A stretch of DNA of 64,000 bases from Brevibacterium sp. UCMA 11754 (GCF_021532275.1 NZ_JACBOT010000006.1:156642-220641), one strand, 5' to 3'; positions 24,671 through 34,457 are shown, counted from the stretch's first letter. Made by a program: numbers and translations. The notes: generated by a model from the sequence alone, not told the origin.

Positions 24671-26395
24671 GTGTCCGCACATGTAGAAGAAATCAAGCAG
24701 ACTCCGAGGTCTGGGGCTTCCACACGGCCGGCCCGACCGAAGAAGTCAAACGGTCAGTGGAAGATCGACGGTCAGGAACCGTTGAACAAAAATGAAGTCG
24801 ACAAGGCGGCGGATAACGGGCTCAACGTCCGCACCAGGATCGAAGAGGTGTATTCGAAGGGCGGCTTCGCCTCGATCACCGACGATGATCTGCATGCTCG
24901 TTTCCGCTGGTGGGGACTGTATACGCAGCGGAAGCCCGGCATCGATGGCGGTCGCACGGCCAAGCTCGAGCCGCATGAGCTCGAGGATGAGTACTTCATG
25001 CTCCGGATCCGCATCGATGGTGGCAAGCTCACCACCGAGCAGCTGCACACCATCGCGGGCATCTCGAACGACTTCGGTCGCGGCAGTGCCGACCTCACCG
25101 ACCGACAGAACATTCAGCTCCACTGGATCGAAATCGAGAATGTGCCCGAGATCTGGGAGCGCCTCGAATCCGTGGGCCTGCAGACGACCGAGGCCTGCGG
25201 CGACGTCCCACGTGTCATCCTCGGTTCTCCCGTGGCGGGCATCGCCGCCGATGAGCTCATCGACCCGACACCGGCGATCGAAGAGATCTCGCGCCGCTAC
25301 ATCGGCGACCCGAGCCTGTCGAACCTGCCCCGCAAGTACAAGACGGCGATCACCGGCCATCCCAGCCAGGACGTCGTCCATGAGATCAACGACTGCTCGT
25401 TCGTCGTCGTCGAACATCCCGAGAAGGGCATCGGCTACGACCTGTGGGTCGGCGGAGCCCTGTCGGTGGTTCCCCGATTCGCCGAGCGACTCGGCGTGTG
25501 GGTCGCGCCCGACCAGGTCGTCGAGACCTGGCTCGGCGTGACCGAGATCTTCCGCGACTACGGTTTTCGCCGTCTGCGCAACAAGGCACGTCTGAAGTTC
25601 CTCCTCGCCGAATGGGGCCCGGAGAAGTTCCGTGAGGTCCTCGAGACCGAGTACCTCGGGTACAAGCTCGCCGACGGTCCCGCCCCGGAGAAGCCTATGA
25701 CAGCGGGCGATCACGTGGGCGTGCACAAGCAGGCCGACGGAAAGTATTACATCGGAGTCAGCCTCATCGCAGGTCGCGCCTCGGGCACTCTGCTGAATCA
25801 GATCGCCGATCTGGCTGAGAAGTTCGGATCCACGCGACTGCGCACGACTCCGCATCAGAAGGTCCTGCTCCTCGATATTGACGAAGCAGACATCGACGAG
25901 GTCGTCGCAGGCCTCGATGCCCTCGGCCTCTCCAGCCGTAAGGACCTTTTCCGCCGTTCGACCATGGCCTGCACCGGCATCGAATACTGCAAGCTCGCGA
26001 TCGTCGAGACTAAGCAGACAGCAGCGGATGCGGTGACGGCGCTCGAAGAGCGCCTCGCGGGTATCGACCTGCCCCACCCGATCAGTCTTCACCTCAACGG
26101 TTGCCCGAATTCGTGCGCACGCATTCAGACCGCCGACATCGGGCTCAAGGGCCAGATCGTGACGACCGACGAGGGTGAGCAGGTTCCCGGGTTCCAGGTC
26201 CACGTCGGCGGGGGGTTGGCCTCGAAAGACCGCGACGAAGCCGGCCTCGGCCGCACGGTCCGCGGCCTCAAGGTCACGGTCGACAACCTCAGCGACTACG
26301 TCGAGAAGCTCGTCCGCCGCTTCCTCGACGGACGCGATGAGACCGAGACGTTCTCCGAATGGGCCCACAGGGTCGAAGACGAGGAGTTGGTATGA
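24671..26395 (+). CDS. sir: Ferredoxin-dependent sulfite reductase (siroheme, 4Fe-4S)
   Basis: This 574-residue enzyme reduces sulfite to sulfide with six electrons from ferredoxin. Two-fold repeated ferritin-like halves are visible (DLTDRQNIQLHWIEIEN near 145; RTTPHQKVLLLDID near 395). The siroheme and 4Fe-4S ligands lie in CTGIEYC and GCPNSC (about 435-480). The nearby ferredoxin and CysH/D/N genes make sulfite, not nitrite, the likely substrate; nitrite reductases share the motifs. GTG at 24671 is chosen because GGAG lies six bases upstream; a TTG twelve bases earlier is possible. Its stop overlaps the cysH start (ATGA). Confidence 0.92.
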   Translation: MSAHVEEIKQTPRSGASTRPARPKKSNGQWKIDGQEPLNKNEVDKAADNGLNVRTRIEEVYSKGGFASITDDDLHARFRWWGLYTQRKPGIDGGRTAKLEPHELEDEYFMLRIRIDGGKLTTEQLHTIAGISNDFGRGSADLTDRQNIQLHWIEIENVPEIWERLESVGLQTTEACGDVPRVILGSPVAGIAADELIDPTPAIEEISRRYIGDPSLSNLPRKYKTAITGHPSQDVVHEINDCSFVVVEHPEKGIGYDLWVGGALSVVPRFAERLGVWVAPDQVVETWLGVTEIFRDYGFRRLRNKARLKFLLAEWGPEKFREVLETEYLGYKLADGPAPEKPMTAGDHVGVHKQADGKYYIGVSLIAGRASGTLLNQIADLAEKFGSTRLRTTPHQKVLLLDIDEADIDEVVAGLDALGLSSRKDLFRRSTMACTGIEYCKLAIVETKQTAADAVTALEERLAGIDLPHPISLHLNGCPNSCARIQTADIGLKGQIVTTDEGEQVPGFQVHVGGGLASKDRDEAGLGRTVRGLKVTVDNLSDYVEKLVRRFLDGRDETETFSEWAHRVEDEELV

Positions 26396-27165
26396 GCACC
26401 ACGGAAACCCGAACCACAGCAGCGCTGCCCACGCCCACCCGCCACCGCCGCGGCATCGAGGAGCTCAAGTCCCTCGCCGAGGCGGGGGCCAAGGAGCTGG
26501 CAGGCGATCCCGACAACGGCGTGGCCGAGGCCAACCCGGCCGACGTCATCCGCTGGGTCTCACGCAACTTCGACACCTCCACCTGCGCGGTGGCCTGCTC
26601 GATGGCCGATGCGGCCCTGCCGCACTATGTCGCCCAGTACCTGCCCGGCGTCGACGTGCTCTTCCTCGACACCGGCTACCACTTCGCGGAGACCTATTCG
26701 ACCCGCGACGAGGTGGCCAGGAAAGTCGACGTCAACATCGTCGACGTCCTCCCGGAGCAGACCGTGGCACAGCAGGATGCCCAATTCGGTGCCGAGCTGT
26801 TCAACCGCGACCCCGGCCTCTGCTGCGCCCGGCGCAAGGTCGCACCTCTGAAGAAGTCTTTGGCCGGCTACGAACTCTGGTTCACCGGAGTCCGCCGGGA
26901 CGAAGCACCGACCCGCGCGAATACGCCGCTGGTGACCTTCGATGAGAAGAACGGGCTGGTCAAGATCAACCCCCTGGCCGCCTGGTCCTTCGACGATCTT
27001 CTCGACTACGCCGGTGCCTTCGACGTGCCGGTCAATCCACTGCTGTCGCAGGGATATCCATCCATCGGATGCCAGCCCTGCACCAACCCCGTGGCCGAAG
27101 GGGAGGACCCCCGTGCCGGCCGTTGGGCTGGAACCTCGAAAACAGAATGCGGGCTGCACGTATGA
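26392..27165 (+). CDS. cysH: Adenylyl-sulfate (APS) reductase, CysH
   Basis: The 257-residue enzyme reduces APS to sulfite using thioredoxin. It has the PP-loop-like nucleotide region (VACSMADAAL, then FLDTGYHF), CCARRK near 145 and CQPCT near 230. The two cysteine pairs ligate a 4Fe-4S cluster and are diagnostic of APS rather than PAPS reductases. The catalytic Cys is in KTECGLH at the C-terminus. No cysC (APS kinase) is present nearby, which fits direct APS use. The start overlaps the sulfite reductase stop and the stop overlaps the cysD start. Confidence 0.93.
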   Translation: MSTTETRTTAALPTPTRHRRGIEELKSLAEAGAKELAGDPDNGVAEANPADVIRWVSRNFDTSTCAVACSMADAALPHYVAQYLPGVDVLFLDTGYHFAETYSTRDEVARKVDVNIVDVLPEQTVAQQDAQFGAELFNRDPGLCCARRKVAPLKKSLAGYELWFTGVRRDEAPTRANTPLVTFDEKNGLVKINPLAAWSFDDLLDYAGAFDVPVNPLLSQGYPSIGCQPCTNPVAEGEDPRAGRWAGTSKTECGLHV

Positions 27166-28070
27166 GCATCGATCACACACCACTGTCCACCCTCGACGTC
27201 CTCGAATCCGAAGCGATCCACATCATCCGCGAGGTCGCCGCCGAATTCGAGAAGCCCGTGCTGCTGTTCTCCGGCGGCAAGGACTCCGTCACCGTCCTCC
27301 ACCTCGCGGCCAAGGCCTTCTGGCCCGCGAAGATCCCGTTCGGACTTCTCCACGTCGACACCGGCCATAACTTCCCGGAGATCCTGAAGTTCCGCGATGA
27401 GACCGCCGCGCGCTACGGCATCGACCTGAGCGTGGCGAAGGTCCAGGACTACATCGACGACGGCCGCCTGCGCGAGCGCGCCGATGGAACCCGCAACACC
27501 CTGCAGACCCAGCCGCTCATCGACGCGATCGCCGAGGGCGGATACGACGCCGTCTTCGGCGGTGCCCGCCGTGACGAGGACAAGGCCCGCGCCAAGGAGC
27601 GCATCTTCTCCCTGCGCGATGAATTCGGCCAGTGGGATCCGAGCAATCAGCGCCCCGAGCTGTGGAACCTCTACAACGGCCGCCACGTCAATGGTGAGCA
27701 CGTGCGCGTGTTCCCCATCTCGAACTTCACCGAACTCGATGTGTGGAGCTACATCGCCCGGGAGAACATCGCCCTGCCCCACCTCTACTACGCCCACGAG
27801 CGCGAGGTCTTCCAGCGCGACGGCATGTGGTGGTCAACGGGTGAGTTCTCGGCCCCGCGGCCCGACGAGTCCGTCATCCGCAAGTCGGTGCGCTATCGCA
27901 CCGTCGGCGACATGAGCTGCACGGGCGCCGTGGAATCCGACGCCGACGACATCTCCTCGGTCCTCGCCGAGGTGGCTGTGACCACTGTGACAGAACGCGG
28001 AGCGACCCGCGCCGACGACCGGATCTCGGCCGCGGCGATGGAAGACCGCAAGAAGGACGGATACTTCTGA
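27162..28070 (+). CDS. cysD: Sulfate adenylyltransferase subunit 2, CysD
   Basis: The 302-residue small subunit forms APS from sulfate and ATP together with CysN. The PP-loop is LLFSGGKDSVTVLHLA near residue 40, followed by LLHVDTGHNFPE and GGARRDEDKARAKER. The C-terminal RKKDGYF is the family ending. ATG at 27162 overlaps the cysH stop (ATGA), and the TGA overlaps the cysN ATG by one base. Confidence 0.95.
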   Translation: MSIDHTPLSTLDVLESEAIHIIREVAAEFEKPVLLFSGGKDSVTVLHLAAKAFWPAKIPFGLLHVDTGHNFPEILKFRDETAARYGIDLSVAKVQDYIDDGRLRERADGTRNTLQTQPLIDAIAEGGYDAVFGGARRDEDKARAKERIFSLRDEFGQWDPSNQRPELWNLYNGRHVNGEHVRVFPISNFTELDVWSYIARENIALPHLYYAHEREVFQRDGMWWSTGEFSAPRPDESVIRKSVRYRTVGDMSCTGAVESDADDISSVLAEVAVTTVTERGATRADDRISAAAMEDRKKDGYF

Positions 28071-29398
28071 TGACCACGACACCAGACACCACCGCTGCCA
28101 CGCAGACGAAGACGCTGCTGCGCTTCGCCACGGCCGGCTCCGTCGACGACGGCAAATCGACGCTCGTGGGTCGACTCCTCCACGATGCGAAGGCAATCCT
28201 CGCCGACCAGCTCGAGGCCGTGACACGCACCAGTGAGGAACGCGGCTTCGTCGGCGGCGAATTCGACTTCGCCCTGCTCACCGACGGACTGCGGGCCGAA
28301 CGGGAACAGGGCATCACGATCGACGTCGCCTACCGCTACTTCGCCACCGACAAACGGTCGTTCATCCTCGCCGACTGCCCCGGACACGTCCAGTACACCC
28401 GGAACATGGTCACCGGAGCGACGACCGCCGATGCCGTCGTCGTCCTCATCGACGCACGCACCGGTGCGACAGAGCAGACTCGTCGCCACCTCACCGTCGT
28501 CCACCGTCTGGGCATCGGGCACGTCATCCTCGCAATCAACAAGATCGACCTCCTCGACTACGATCAGGTGGCATATGCGAAGGTGAAGGCCGAGATCGAA
28601 GCGCTGACGGCTGAGATCGGACTCGACTCGGCTCATCTGATCCCGGTCTCTGCACTGGCAGGTGACAATGTGGCCGAGGCTTCGGCGAACACGCCCTGGT
28701 ACCAGGGTCCCGCGCTGCTGGAGCTGCTCGAGAACCTGCCCAGCAAGGAAGAGGACACGGCCGACCTCGAGCCCTTCCGCCTCGACGTGCAGTCCGTGCT
28801 GCGCCCGCAGGGCGGCCTGGCACCGGGACTCGACCCCGATGACTTCCGCGACTACCGGGCGGTGACCGGCCAGGTCACGTCAGGACGGATCCGCCTCGGC
28901 GATGAGATCGAGGTTCATCCGGCCGGTCTGCGAACCACTGTGGTCGGCATCGACACGGCAGATGGTCCGCTGGAGACCGCGGGCGCCCCGCTGTCAGTGG
29001 CGCTGCGTCTGGCCGATGACATCGACACCGCGCGCGGCAGCGTCCTCGCCGCTGCCGGAAGCCTGCCCGAACCTCGGAAGGCTCTGCGGGCCGAGGTCTT
29101 CCCCTTCACCTCCGAAGGGCTGCGCTCCGGCGACCGGGTGCTCGTCAAGGCTGGCACCTCGACAGTCAAGGCGATCATGACGATCGAATCGAAGCACAAC
29201 CTGCTGACCGCAGGATCCGAACCCGCCGAGGTGCTCGCCGGCAACGACATCGGCACAGCCCAGGTGAAGCTGGCCACCGCTCTGCCGATCGCGGACTTCC
29301 GCGAGCACGGACGCGCGGGCGGCTTCCTCATCATCGATCCGCAGACCGGGTCCACCGTGGCCGCAGGAATCCACACTCCCGAGGACGAAGTGTCATGA
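28070..29398 (+). CDS. cysN: Sulfate adenylyltransferase subunit 1 (GTPase), CysN
   Basis: The 442-residue GTPase drives APS synthesis. G1 is GSVDDGKSTLVGRLL, G2 region EREQGITIDVAYRYF, G3 DCPGHVQYTRNM and G4 NKIDLLD. The EF-Tu-like second and third domains follow from about 220. It is the unfused form, without a C-terminal APS kinase, which agrees with the APS-type CysH. The stop overlaps the next gene by four bases. Confidence 0.95.
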   Translation: MTTTPDTTAATQTKTLLRFATAGSVDDGKSTLVGRLLHDAKAILADQLEAVTRTSEERGFVGGEFDFALLTDGLRAEREQGITIDVAYRYFATDKRSFILADCPGHVQYTRNMVTGATTADAVVVLIDARTGATEQTRRHLTVVHRLGIGHVILAINKIDLLDYDQVAYAKVKAEIEALTAEIGLDSAHLIPVSALAGDNVAEASANTPWYQGPALLELLENLPSKEEDTADLEPFRLDVQSVLRPQGGLAPGLDPDDFRDYRAVTGQVTSGRIRLGDEIEVHPAGLRTTVVGIDTADGPLETAGAPLSVALRLADDIDTARGSVLAAAGSLPEPRKALRAEVFPFTSEGLRSGDRVLVKAGTSTVKAIMTIESKHNLLTAGSEPAEVLAGNDIGTAQVKLATALPIADFREHGRAGGFLIIDPQTGSTVAAGIHTPEDEVS

Positions 29399-30195
29399 GC
29401 CTCTTCACTCGTCAGGCACCGGGCAGCGTGCTGCTCATCGGTGCGGGACCCGGTGATCTCGGCCTGCTGACCGTCAAAGGCCTGCGCGCGTTGGAAGCGG
29501 CCGAGGTCATCGTGGCGGACCGCCTCGGCGCGCGTTCGGTCATCGACCAGCTCGAGACCGAGCGCGGGGAGTCACTCGAGGCCAAGATCATCGACGTCGG
29601 CAAGACCCCGGGGCACCATCCGGTTCCGCAGCAGCGGATCAACGAGATCCTCGTCGAACAGGCTCGCGCCGGGCGCCGTGTGGTCCGACTCAAGGGCGGA
29701 GACCCGTTCGTCTTCGGCCGCGGCGGCGAAGAGCTCGCCCACTGCCACGAAGCCGGCGTCGACGTGCAGGTGGTGCCGGGAGTCACGAGTGCGAACTCGG
29801 TTCCCGCCGTCGCCGGAATCCCGCTGACTCACAGGGGACTGGCCACCGCGTACACGGTCATCACCGGCCACGATCAGCTCTCCGAACTCGGCGGAGGACG
29901 CGACCACACGGTCGTCGTGCTCATGGGCATCGGCACATTGGCGCATTCGGCGATGATCCTGGCCCGCGGCGCCCGCGGGGGAGACTGCCCTGTCGCGATC
30001 ATCGAAGACGGGTTCGGAGACAACCAGCGGGTCACTGTCGGCACTCTCGATACGATCGCCTTCCAGGCCGCACGCCGAGGTGTCCGCTCACCGGCCGTTG
30101 TCATCGCCGGTGACGTAGTGACCCTGAGCCCGTATGCCGTCGGAGCCTTTGCCGCAGCGCAGGTATCCGAGCCAGAACTCATGAGGAACCCATGA
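29395..30195 (+). CDS. cobA: Uroporphyrinogen-III C-methyltransferase (SUMT)
   Basis: The 266-residue enzyme uses two SAM to make precorrin-2, the precursor of siroheme. Signatures are LIGAGPGDLGLLTVKGLRAL, VVRLKGGDPFVFGRGGEEL and PGVTSANSVPAVAGIPLTHR. The methyltransferase is alone, without a CysG dehydrogenase/chelatase domain, so the CbiX-like chelatase at 23746 probably adds the iron; a precorrin-2 dehydrogenase is not in the window. Both ends overlap neighbours (ATGA), confirming one operon. Confidence 0.93.
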   Translation: MSLFTRQAPGSVLLIGAGPGDLGLLTVKGLRALEAAEVIVADRLGARSVIDQLETERGESLEAKIIDVGKTPGHHPVPQQRINEILVEQARAGRRVVRLKGGDPFVFGRGGEELAHCHEAGVDVQVVPGVTSANSVPAVAGIPLTHRGLATAYTVITGHDQLSELGGGRDHTVVVLMGIGTLAHSAMILARGARGGDCPVAIIEDGFGDNQRVTVGTLDTIAFQAARRGVRSPAVVIAGDVVTLSPYAVGAFAAAQVSEPELMRNP

Positions 30196-30518
30196 CCTAC
30201 ATCATCGCCCAGCCCTGCGTCGACCTGAAGGACCGGGCCTGCATCGACGAATGCCCCGTCGACTGCATCTACGAGGGCAGCCGCTCGCTCTACATCCATC
30301 CCGAGGAATGCGTCGACTGCGGCGCCTGCGAACCCGTCTGCCCCGTCGAGGCGATCTTCTACGAAGACGACGTCCCCGACGAATGGGAAGCCTACTACTC
30401 TGCGAACGTCGACTTCTTCGACACCATCGGATCCCCGGGCGGAGCCGCCGCGCACGGAGTCATCGACGGCGACCACCCCTTGATCGCGGCCCTGCCGCCC
30501 CAGAACACCGACGACTGA
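30192..30518 (+). CDS. 7Fe ferredoxin (3Fe-4S/4Fe-4S)
   Basis: The 108-residue electron carrier begins MTYIIAQPCVDLKDRACIDE. Cysteines in CVDLKDRACIDECPVDC and CVDCGACEPVCP ligate one 3Fe-4S and one 4Fe-4S cluster, as in actinobacterial FdxC/FdxA types. It lies between SUMT and ferredoxin-NADP reductase and most likely feeds sulfite reductase. Start overlaps the SUMT stop. Confidence 0.94.
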   Translation: MTYIIAQPCVDLKDRACIDECPVDCIYEGSRSLYIHPEECVDCGACEPVCPVEAIFYEDDVPDEWEAYYSANVDFFDTIGSPGGAAAHGVIDGDHPLIAALPPQNTDD

Positions 30519-30535
30519 CTGTCCTGAGGAGAACC

Positions 30536-31945
30536 ATGACGACGAATCCCTTCCGCGTGGCCATCGTGGGCGCCGGCCCGGCCGGCATCTACGCTGCCGA
30601 CCTGCTGACCAAGGCCGAGCGTGACTTCGAGATCAGCATCGATCTCTTCGACCGGCTGCCCACCCCGTTCGGCCTGGTCCGCTACGGGGTGGCCCCCGAT
30701 CACCCTCGGATCAAGGGCATCATCAATGCCCTCATCAAGGTCCTCGATCGCGGTGACATCCGCCTGTTCTCAAACGTCGAGTACGGTGCCGACATCGCTT
30801 TGGGCGAGCTGACGGATCGCTATGACGCGGTGATCTTCTCCACAGGCTGCTTCATCGATGCCTCGTTGAACCTGCCCGGAGTCGATCTCCCCGGCTCCTA
30901 CGGTGCCGCTGACTTCGTCAACTGGTACGACTCGCATCCGGATGTTGCCCAAACCTGGCCTTTGGACGCTGAGAAGGTTGCGGTCATCGGCAACGGCAAC
31001 GTCGCTTTGGATGTTGCCCGTGTGCTGGCGAAGCAGGCTGACGATATGCACACGACCGAGATCCCTGATCATGTCTACGAGGGCCTGAAGTCCTCGCGGG
31101 TCACAGACGTGCACGTGTTCGGTCGGCGTGGTCCTGCGCAGGCGAAGTTCACCCCCTTGGAGCTGCGCGAACTCGGCCAGGTCAAGGACGTCGACGTCAT
31201 CGTCTACCCCGAGGACTTCGAGTTCGACGAGGGCTCTCTGGCCGCGATCGAGTCGAGCAATCAGACCAAGCAGGTTGCGAAGACGCTGACCGACTTCACA
31301 ATGCGTGAGCCTGTTGGGGCCAAGCGCCGTCTGCACCTGCACTTCCTCCACGCGCCGGTGGCTATCCTCGGCGAGGATGCTGTGACCGGCCTGCGCACGG
31401 AACGCCAGGAATTGGACGGCACAGGGGGAGTCACGGGCACGGGAGAGTTCATCGACTGGGACGTCACAGCCGTCTATCGCGCCGTCGGCTATGCCGGCAC
31501 GCCTCTGCCGCAGCTGCCCTTCGACGAGGCCAAACGTGTGATCCCGAATCACGAGGGACGCGTCGTGGACACAGGAGAGCAGGCTTCGGCTGCTGAGGCC
31601 GATGTCGTCCAGGGAGTCTACGCGACCGGTTGGATCAAGCGCGGTCCTGTCGGACTCATCGGTCATACGAAGGGCGATGCCCTCGAGACGATCGGTCACA
31701 TCCTCGACGACCGCGCCGCCGGCGTACTCACCGAACCGCTGTTCCCCGATGAGGACTCGATCGTCGAGCTCCTCGAGTCCAAGGGCGTCGACTTCGCGGA
31801 CTGGGAGGGCTACCACCGGCTGGAGACCGCGGAGAAGGCATTGGGCGAAGCCGAAGGTCGTGAGCGAGTGAAGCTCGCGACTCGAGAGGCCATGCTGCGT
31901 GAGGCCCGTGATCAGGTCAGGAGCGAATCCCACTCCGGCACCTGA
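30536..31945 (+). CDS. fprA: Ferredoxin-NADP(+) reductase, FprA-like
   Basis: This 469-residue flavoenzyme reduces the ferredoxin with NADPH. FAD-binding VAIVGAGPAGIYAADLL is near 8-24, and FDRLPTPFGLVRYGVAPDHP is the adrenodoxin-reductase-family signature. The NADP site is VIGNGNVALDVARVL with VFGRRGPAQ. The C-terminal ATGWIKRGPVGLIGHTK closes the FAD domain. ATG 30536 follows GAGGAG by four bases, 17 bp after the ferredoxin stop, so it completes the sulfite-reduction electron chain. Confidence 0.94.
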   Translation: MTTNPFRVAIVGAGPAGIYAADLLTKAERDFEISIDLFDRLPTPFGLVRYGVAPDHPRIKGIINALIKVLDRGDIRLFSNVEYGADIALGELTDRYDAVIFSTGCFIDASLNLPGVDLPGSYGAADFVNWYDSHPDVAQTWPLDAEKVAVIGNGNVALDVARVLAKQADDMHTTEIPDHVYEGLKSSRVTDVHVFGRRGPAQAKFTPLELRELGQVKDVDVIVYPEDFEFDEGSLAAIESSNQTKQVAKTLTDFTMREPVGAKRRLHLHFLHAPVAILGEDAVTGLRTERQELDGTGGVTGTGEFIDWDVTAVYRAVGYAGTPLPQLPFDEAKRVIPNHEGRVVDTGEQASAAEADVVQGVYATGWIKRGPVGLIGHTKGDALETIGHILDDRAAGVLTEPLFPDEDSIVELLESKGVDFADWEGYHRLETAEKALGEAEGRERVKLATREAMLREARDQVRSESHSGT

Positions 31946-32035
31946 GCCGAGTCAGGCGCTGGCGGGAGGGCGTAGGGTCGAGGTGGTCAACAGCCGCCAT
32001 ACAAGGTTCGCACTCGTCAGAGGAGACGCACTGCC

Positions 32036-33157
32036 GTGATCGACACATCAGCTCGAGTTGCCGTCATCGGCGGCGGAATCGCAGGCGCCTCTGTCGCGTT
32101 CGGCCTGGCCTCACGCGAGGTCAGCGTCACCATCGTCGACGACGCCATGGCCGGTCAGGCGACCGCCGCCAGCGCCGGCATCATCGCGCCCTGGGTCTCG
32201 ACGAGCACCGGCGCCTACTACGAGACCTATGCCGCCGGAGGCAACTTCTACCCGGACTTCCTCAATCGCCTCAGCGCTCTGGGGATCCCCGAGCTGGGAT
32301 ACCGCAGATCCGGTGCGCTCGTCGTCAACTCAGATCCTGTCGTGCTCGCCGAGGCGGCCCGACTCATCCGTGATCGTGCCGCAGGTGCCGGGCCCGTTGC
32401 CGGCGAGGTCCACGACATGGACTCTGCGAATCTGCGCGAGATCTTCCCGCCCATCGCCCCGGAGATGACAGGCCTGTTCATCACCGGGGGCGGTCGCGTC
32501 GATGGTCGTACCCTGCGCGATGCCATTCTGACCGGAGCGCACGCCTACGGCGCGCGGCTTGTGCACGATTCGGCGAGAACCATCTCCAGCGGACACCGAG
32601 GTGGCACGTGGAAGGTGGGGACCACCTCGGCGACGGAGGACTTCGACGCCATCGTCGTCGCTGGTGGAGCCCGGAGCACGGAGATGCTGCAGCGGCTTGG
32701 TCATAGTGTGGCGATCACCGCGCAGCGAGGACAGCTGGTTCACCTGGGTCTGCACGCGGTCAACACCTCGCCATGGCCGACTGTGCACCCGCTCGACCAC
32801 CACTACATCACTCCCTTCGACGGAGGCAGAGTCGTCATCGGCGCTACCCGTGAGGACGGTGTCGGATTCGACGTGCGCGCAACAGCTGCGGGGCAGCATC
32901 AGGTGCTTTCCGATGCGCTCAGGATCGCTCCCGGACTCGCAGAGGCCACGGTGGTGGAGACGAGAGTCGGAGTCAGACCCATGTCCACACGCACGAGCGG
33001 ACTGCCCTATGCCGGGGCTGTCCCCGGTGCGCAAGACCTGTGGCTGGCTTCCGGCTTCGGTGCGGGCGGGCTGACGATGGGGCCGCTCATCGGCGACGCA
33101 ATCGCCAGAGCGATCCTCGGGCAGCAAGCAGCAGAGATCGCGCACTTGGGCCTATGA
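32036..33157 (+). CDS. FAD-dependent oxidoreductase, DAO family
   Basis: The 373-residue protein has an N-terminal FAD fold (VAVIGGGIAGASVAFGLA) and the DAO-family C-terminal block with GVRPMSTRTSGLPYAG and ASGFGAGGLTMGP. Members oxidise amines of amino acids such as glycine, sarcosine or D-amino acids; the substrate is not evident. No signal peptide is seen. The start is GTG 32036, with GAGGAG nine bases upstream. It is separated from fprA by 90 bp and followed 33 bp later by an MFS gene. Confidence 0.85.
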   Translation: MIDTSARVAVIGGGIAGASVAFGLASREVSVTIVDDAMAGQATAASAGIIAPWVSTSTGAYYETYAAGGNFYPDFLNRLSALGIPELGYRRSGALVVNSDPVVLAEAARLIRDRAAGAGPVAGEVHDMDSANLREIFPPIAPEMTGLFITGGGRVDGRTLRDAILTGAHAYGARLVHDSARTISSGHRGGTWKVGTTSATEDFDAIVVAGGARSTEMLQRLGHSVAITAQRGQLVHLGLHAVNTSPWPTVHPLDHHYITPFDGGRVVIGATREDGVGFDVRATAAGQHQVLSDALRIAPGLAEATVVETRVGVRPMSTRTSGLPYAGAVPGAQDLWLASGFGAGGLTMGPLIGDAIARAILGQQAAEIAHLGL

Positions 33158-33190
33158 CCTCGAACGACAGTGCCTTGCTAACCTGAAGCC

Positions 33191-34417
33191 ATGAGCGCGC
33201 AGCTGCCCCGAGCCTTTCGGTGGTTCTGGGCGGGCGAAACCGTATCGGGATTCGGCAGCTGGATCACCATCCTGACCCTGCAGGTCATCGTCGTCGACTA
33301 CCTGCACGCGGGAACCGTCGGCCTGGGCTGGATGAACGCAGCGAGGTGGCTTCCCTATCTCCTCTTGGGCCTCGTGCTGGGTGCGCTCATCGATCGGGTT
33401 CGCCGCAGGCCCGTCATGATTGCCAGCGACCTCGTGCGTGCGCTGCTGCTGTGTGCGATTCCGGTGCTGTGGTACCTGGACCTGCTGACTCTGAGCGCGC
33501 TGCTTCTGCTTGCCGCGGTTCTGGGAACGGCGACTCTCATCAACGACAGTGCCTCACAGGCCTTCGTGCCCCGTCTCATTCCGACACGGAGCCTGCAGTC
33601 TGCCCATGCCAGGATCGACGGGACCAACGCCGTCGCTGAGACGGCCGGTCCGGCCATCGGCGGTGCGCTGCTCGCGGTCGTCGCGGCGCCGTTCGCTGTG
33701 CTCGTCAACGTAGGCACCTTCCTGTTCTCGGCAGTCGTCGTCTCTCTCATCCACGTTGAGGAGCCGAGCCGATCGCGGGCCGATGATTCGGCCCAGCCGA
33801 ACCTGCGCCGGGAGATCGGGGCCGGGCTGAAGTGGGTCTATTCGACCCCGAGCCTGAGAGATCTCGCCGTATGGACCCATGTGTGGTTCGCCGCACAGGC
33901 TATCCTCGCCGCGGTCACCGCAGACTACTTCCTCAACGACATCGGCATCGACGCCTTCTGGTTCGGCATCGTCATGGCCGGCAGCGGCACAGGCGGAATG
34001 ATCGGAGCCCTGAGCTCTCGTGCGGCGGGGGAGAAGCTGGGCAATGGACGAGCCGTGATCCTCGCGCATGTGTGCTCGGCTTGCGGAGTACTCGTCCTCT
34101 TGGCGGCAACGGTCAGCGCCGTAACGGTGCCCGTCCTCTTCGTCGGAGTCTTCCTCCACGGATTCGGCATCGGGCTGAGCAACTCCCACGAAATGGCCTA
34201 CCGGCAGTCGATCACTCCCGACGGCTTCCAGGCGCGGACGAACACGACGATGCGATCGACGAATCGCGCAGTCGTGGTCATCGTGTCGCCGCTGGCCGGA
34301 ATCCTCGCTGCCGCCGCGAGCTCTGAACTCGCGCTGATCATCGCCGCTGGGATCTTCACCCTGGCCGCTGGCGGCCTGTGGTTCTCGCCGTTTCGCACGG
34401 TGCGAATCGACACCTGA
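33191..34417 (+). CDS. MFS transporter, EntS-like exporter
   Basis: The 408-residue protein has about twelve spans in two halves. The first half carries LGALIDRVRRRPVMIASDL, the MFS loop 2-3 signature, and the second half GALSSRAAGEKLGNGRA. Overall form is like EntS/DHA3-type efflux proteins. The substrate is unknown. ATG 33191 starts MSAQLPRAFRWFWAGETVSG. Its end faces the serine hydrolase gene 40 bp away, without a clear terminator between. Confidence 0.87.
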   Translation: MSAQLPRAFRWFWAGETVSGFGSWITILTLQVIVVDYLHAGTVGLGWMNAARWLPYLLLGLVLGALIDRVRRRPVMIASDLVRALLLCAIPVLWYLDLLTLSALLLLAAVLGTATLINDSASQAFVPRLIPTRSLQSAHARIDGTNAVAETAGPAIGGALLAVVAAPFAVLVNVGTFLFSAVVVSLIHVEEPSRSRADDSAQPNLRREIGAGLKWVYSTPSLRDLAVWTHVWFAAQAILAAVTADYFLNDIGIDAFWFGIVMAGSGTGGMIGALSSRAAGEKLGNGRAVILAHVCSACGVLVLLAATVSAVTVPVLFVGVFLHGFGIGLSNSHEMAYRQSITPDGFQARTNTTMRSTNRAVVVIVSPLAGILAAAASSELALIIAAGIFTLAAGGLWFSPFRTVRIDT

Positions 34418-34457
34418 AGCACAGGGCAGCCGCCAGATGCACAGCGCTCCGGAGAAA

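Noticed and set aside
24746..26368. 540-codon minus-strand frame opposite sulfite reductase
   Set aside because: It mirrors the codon structure of the sulfite reductase gene and contains no recognisable motif.
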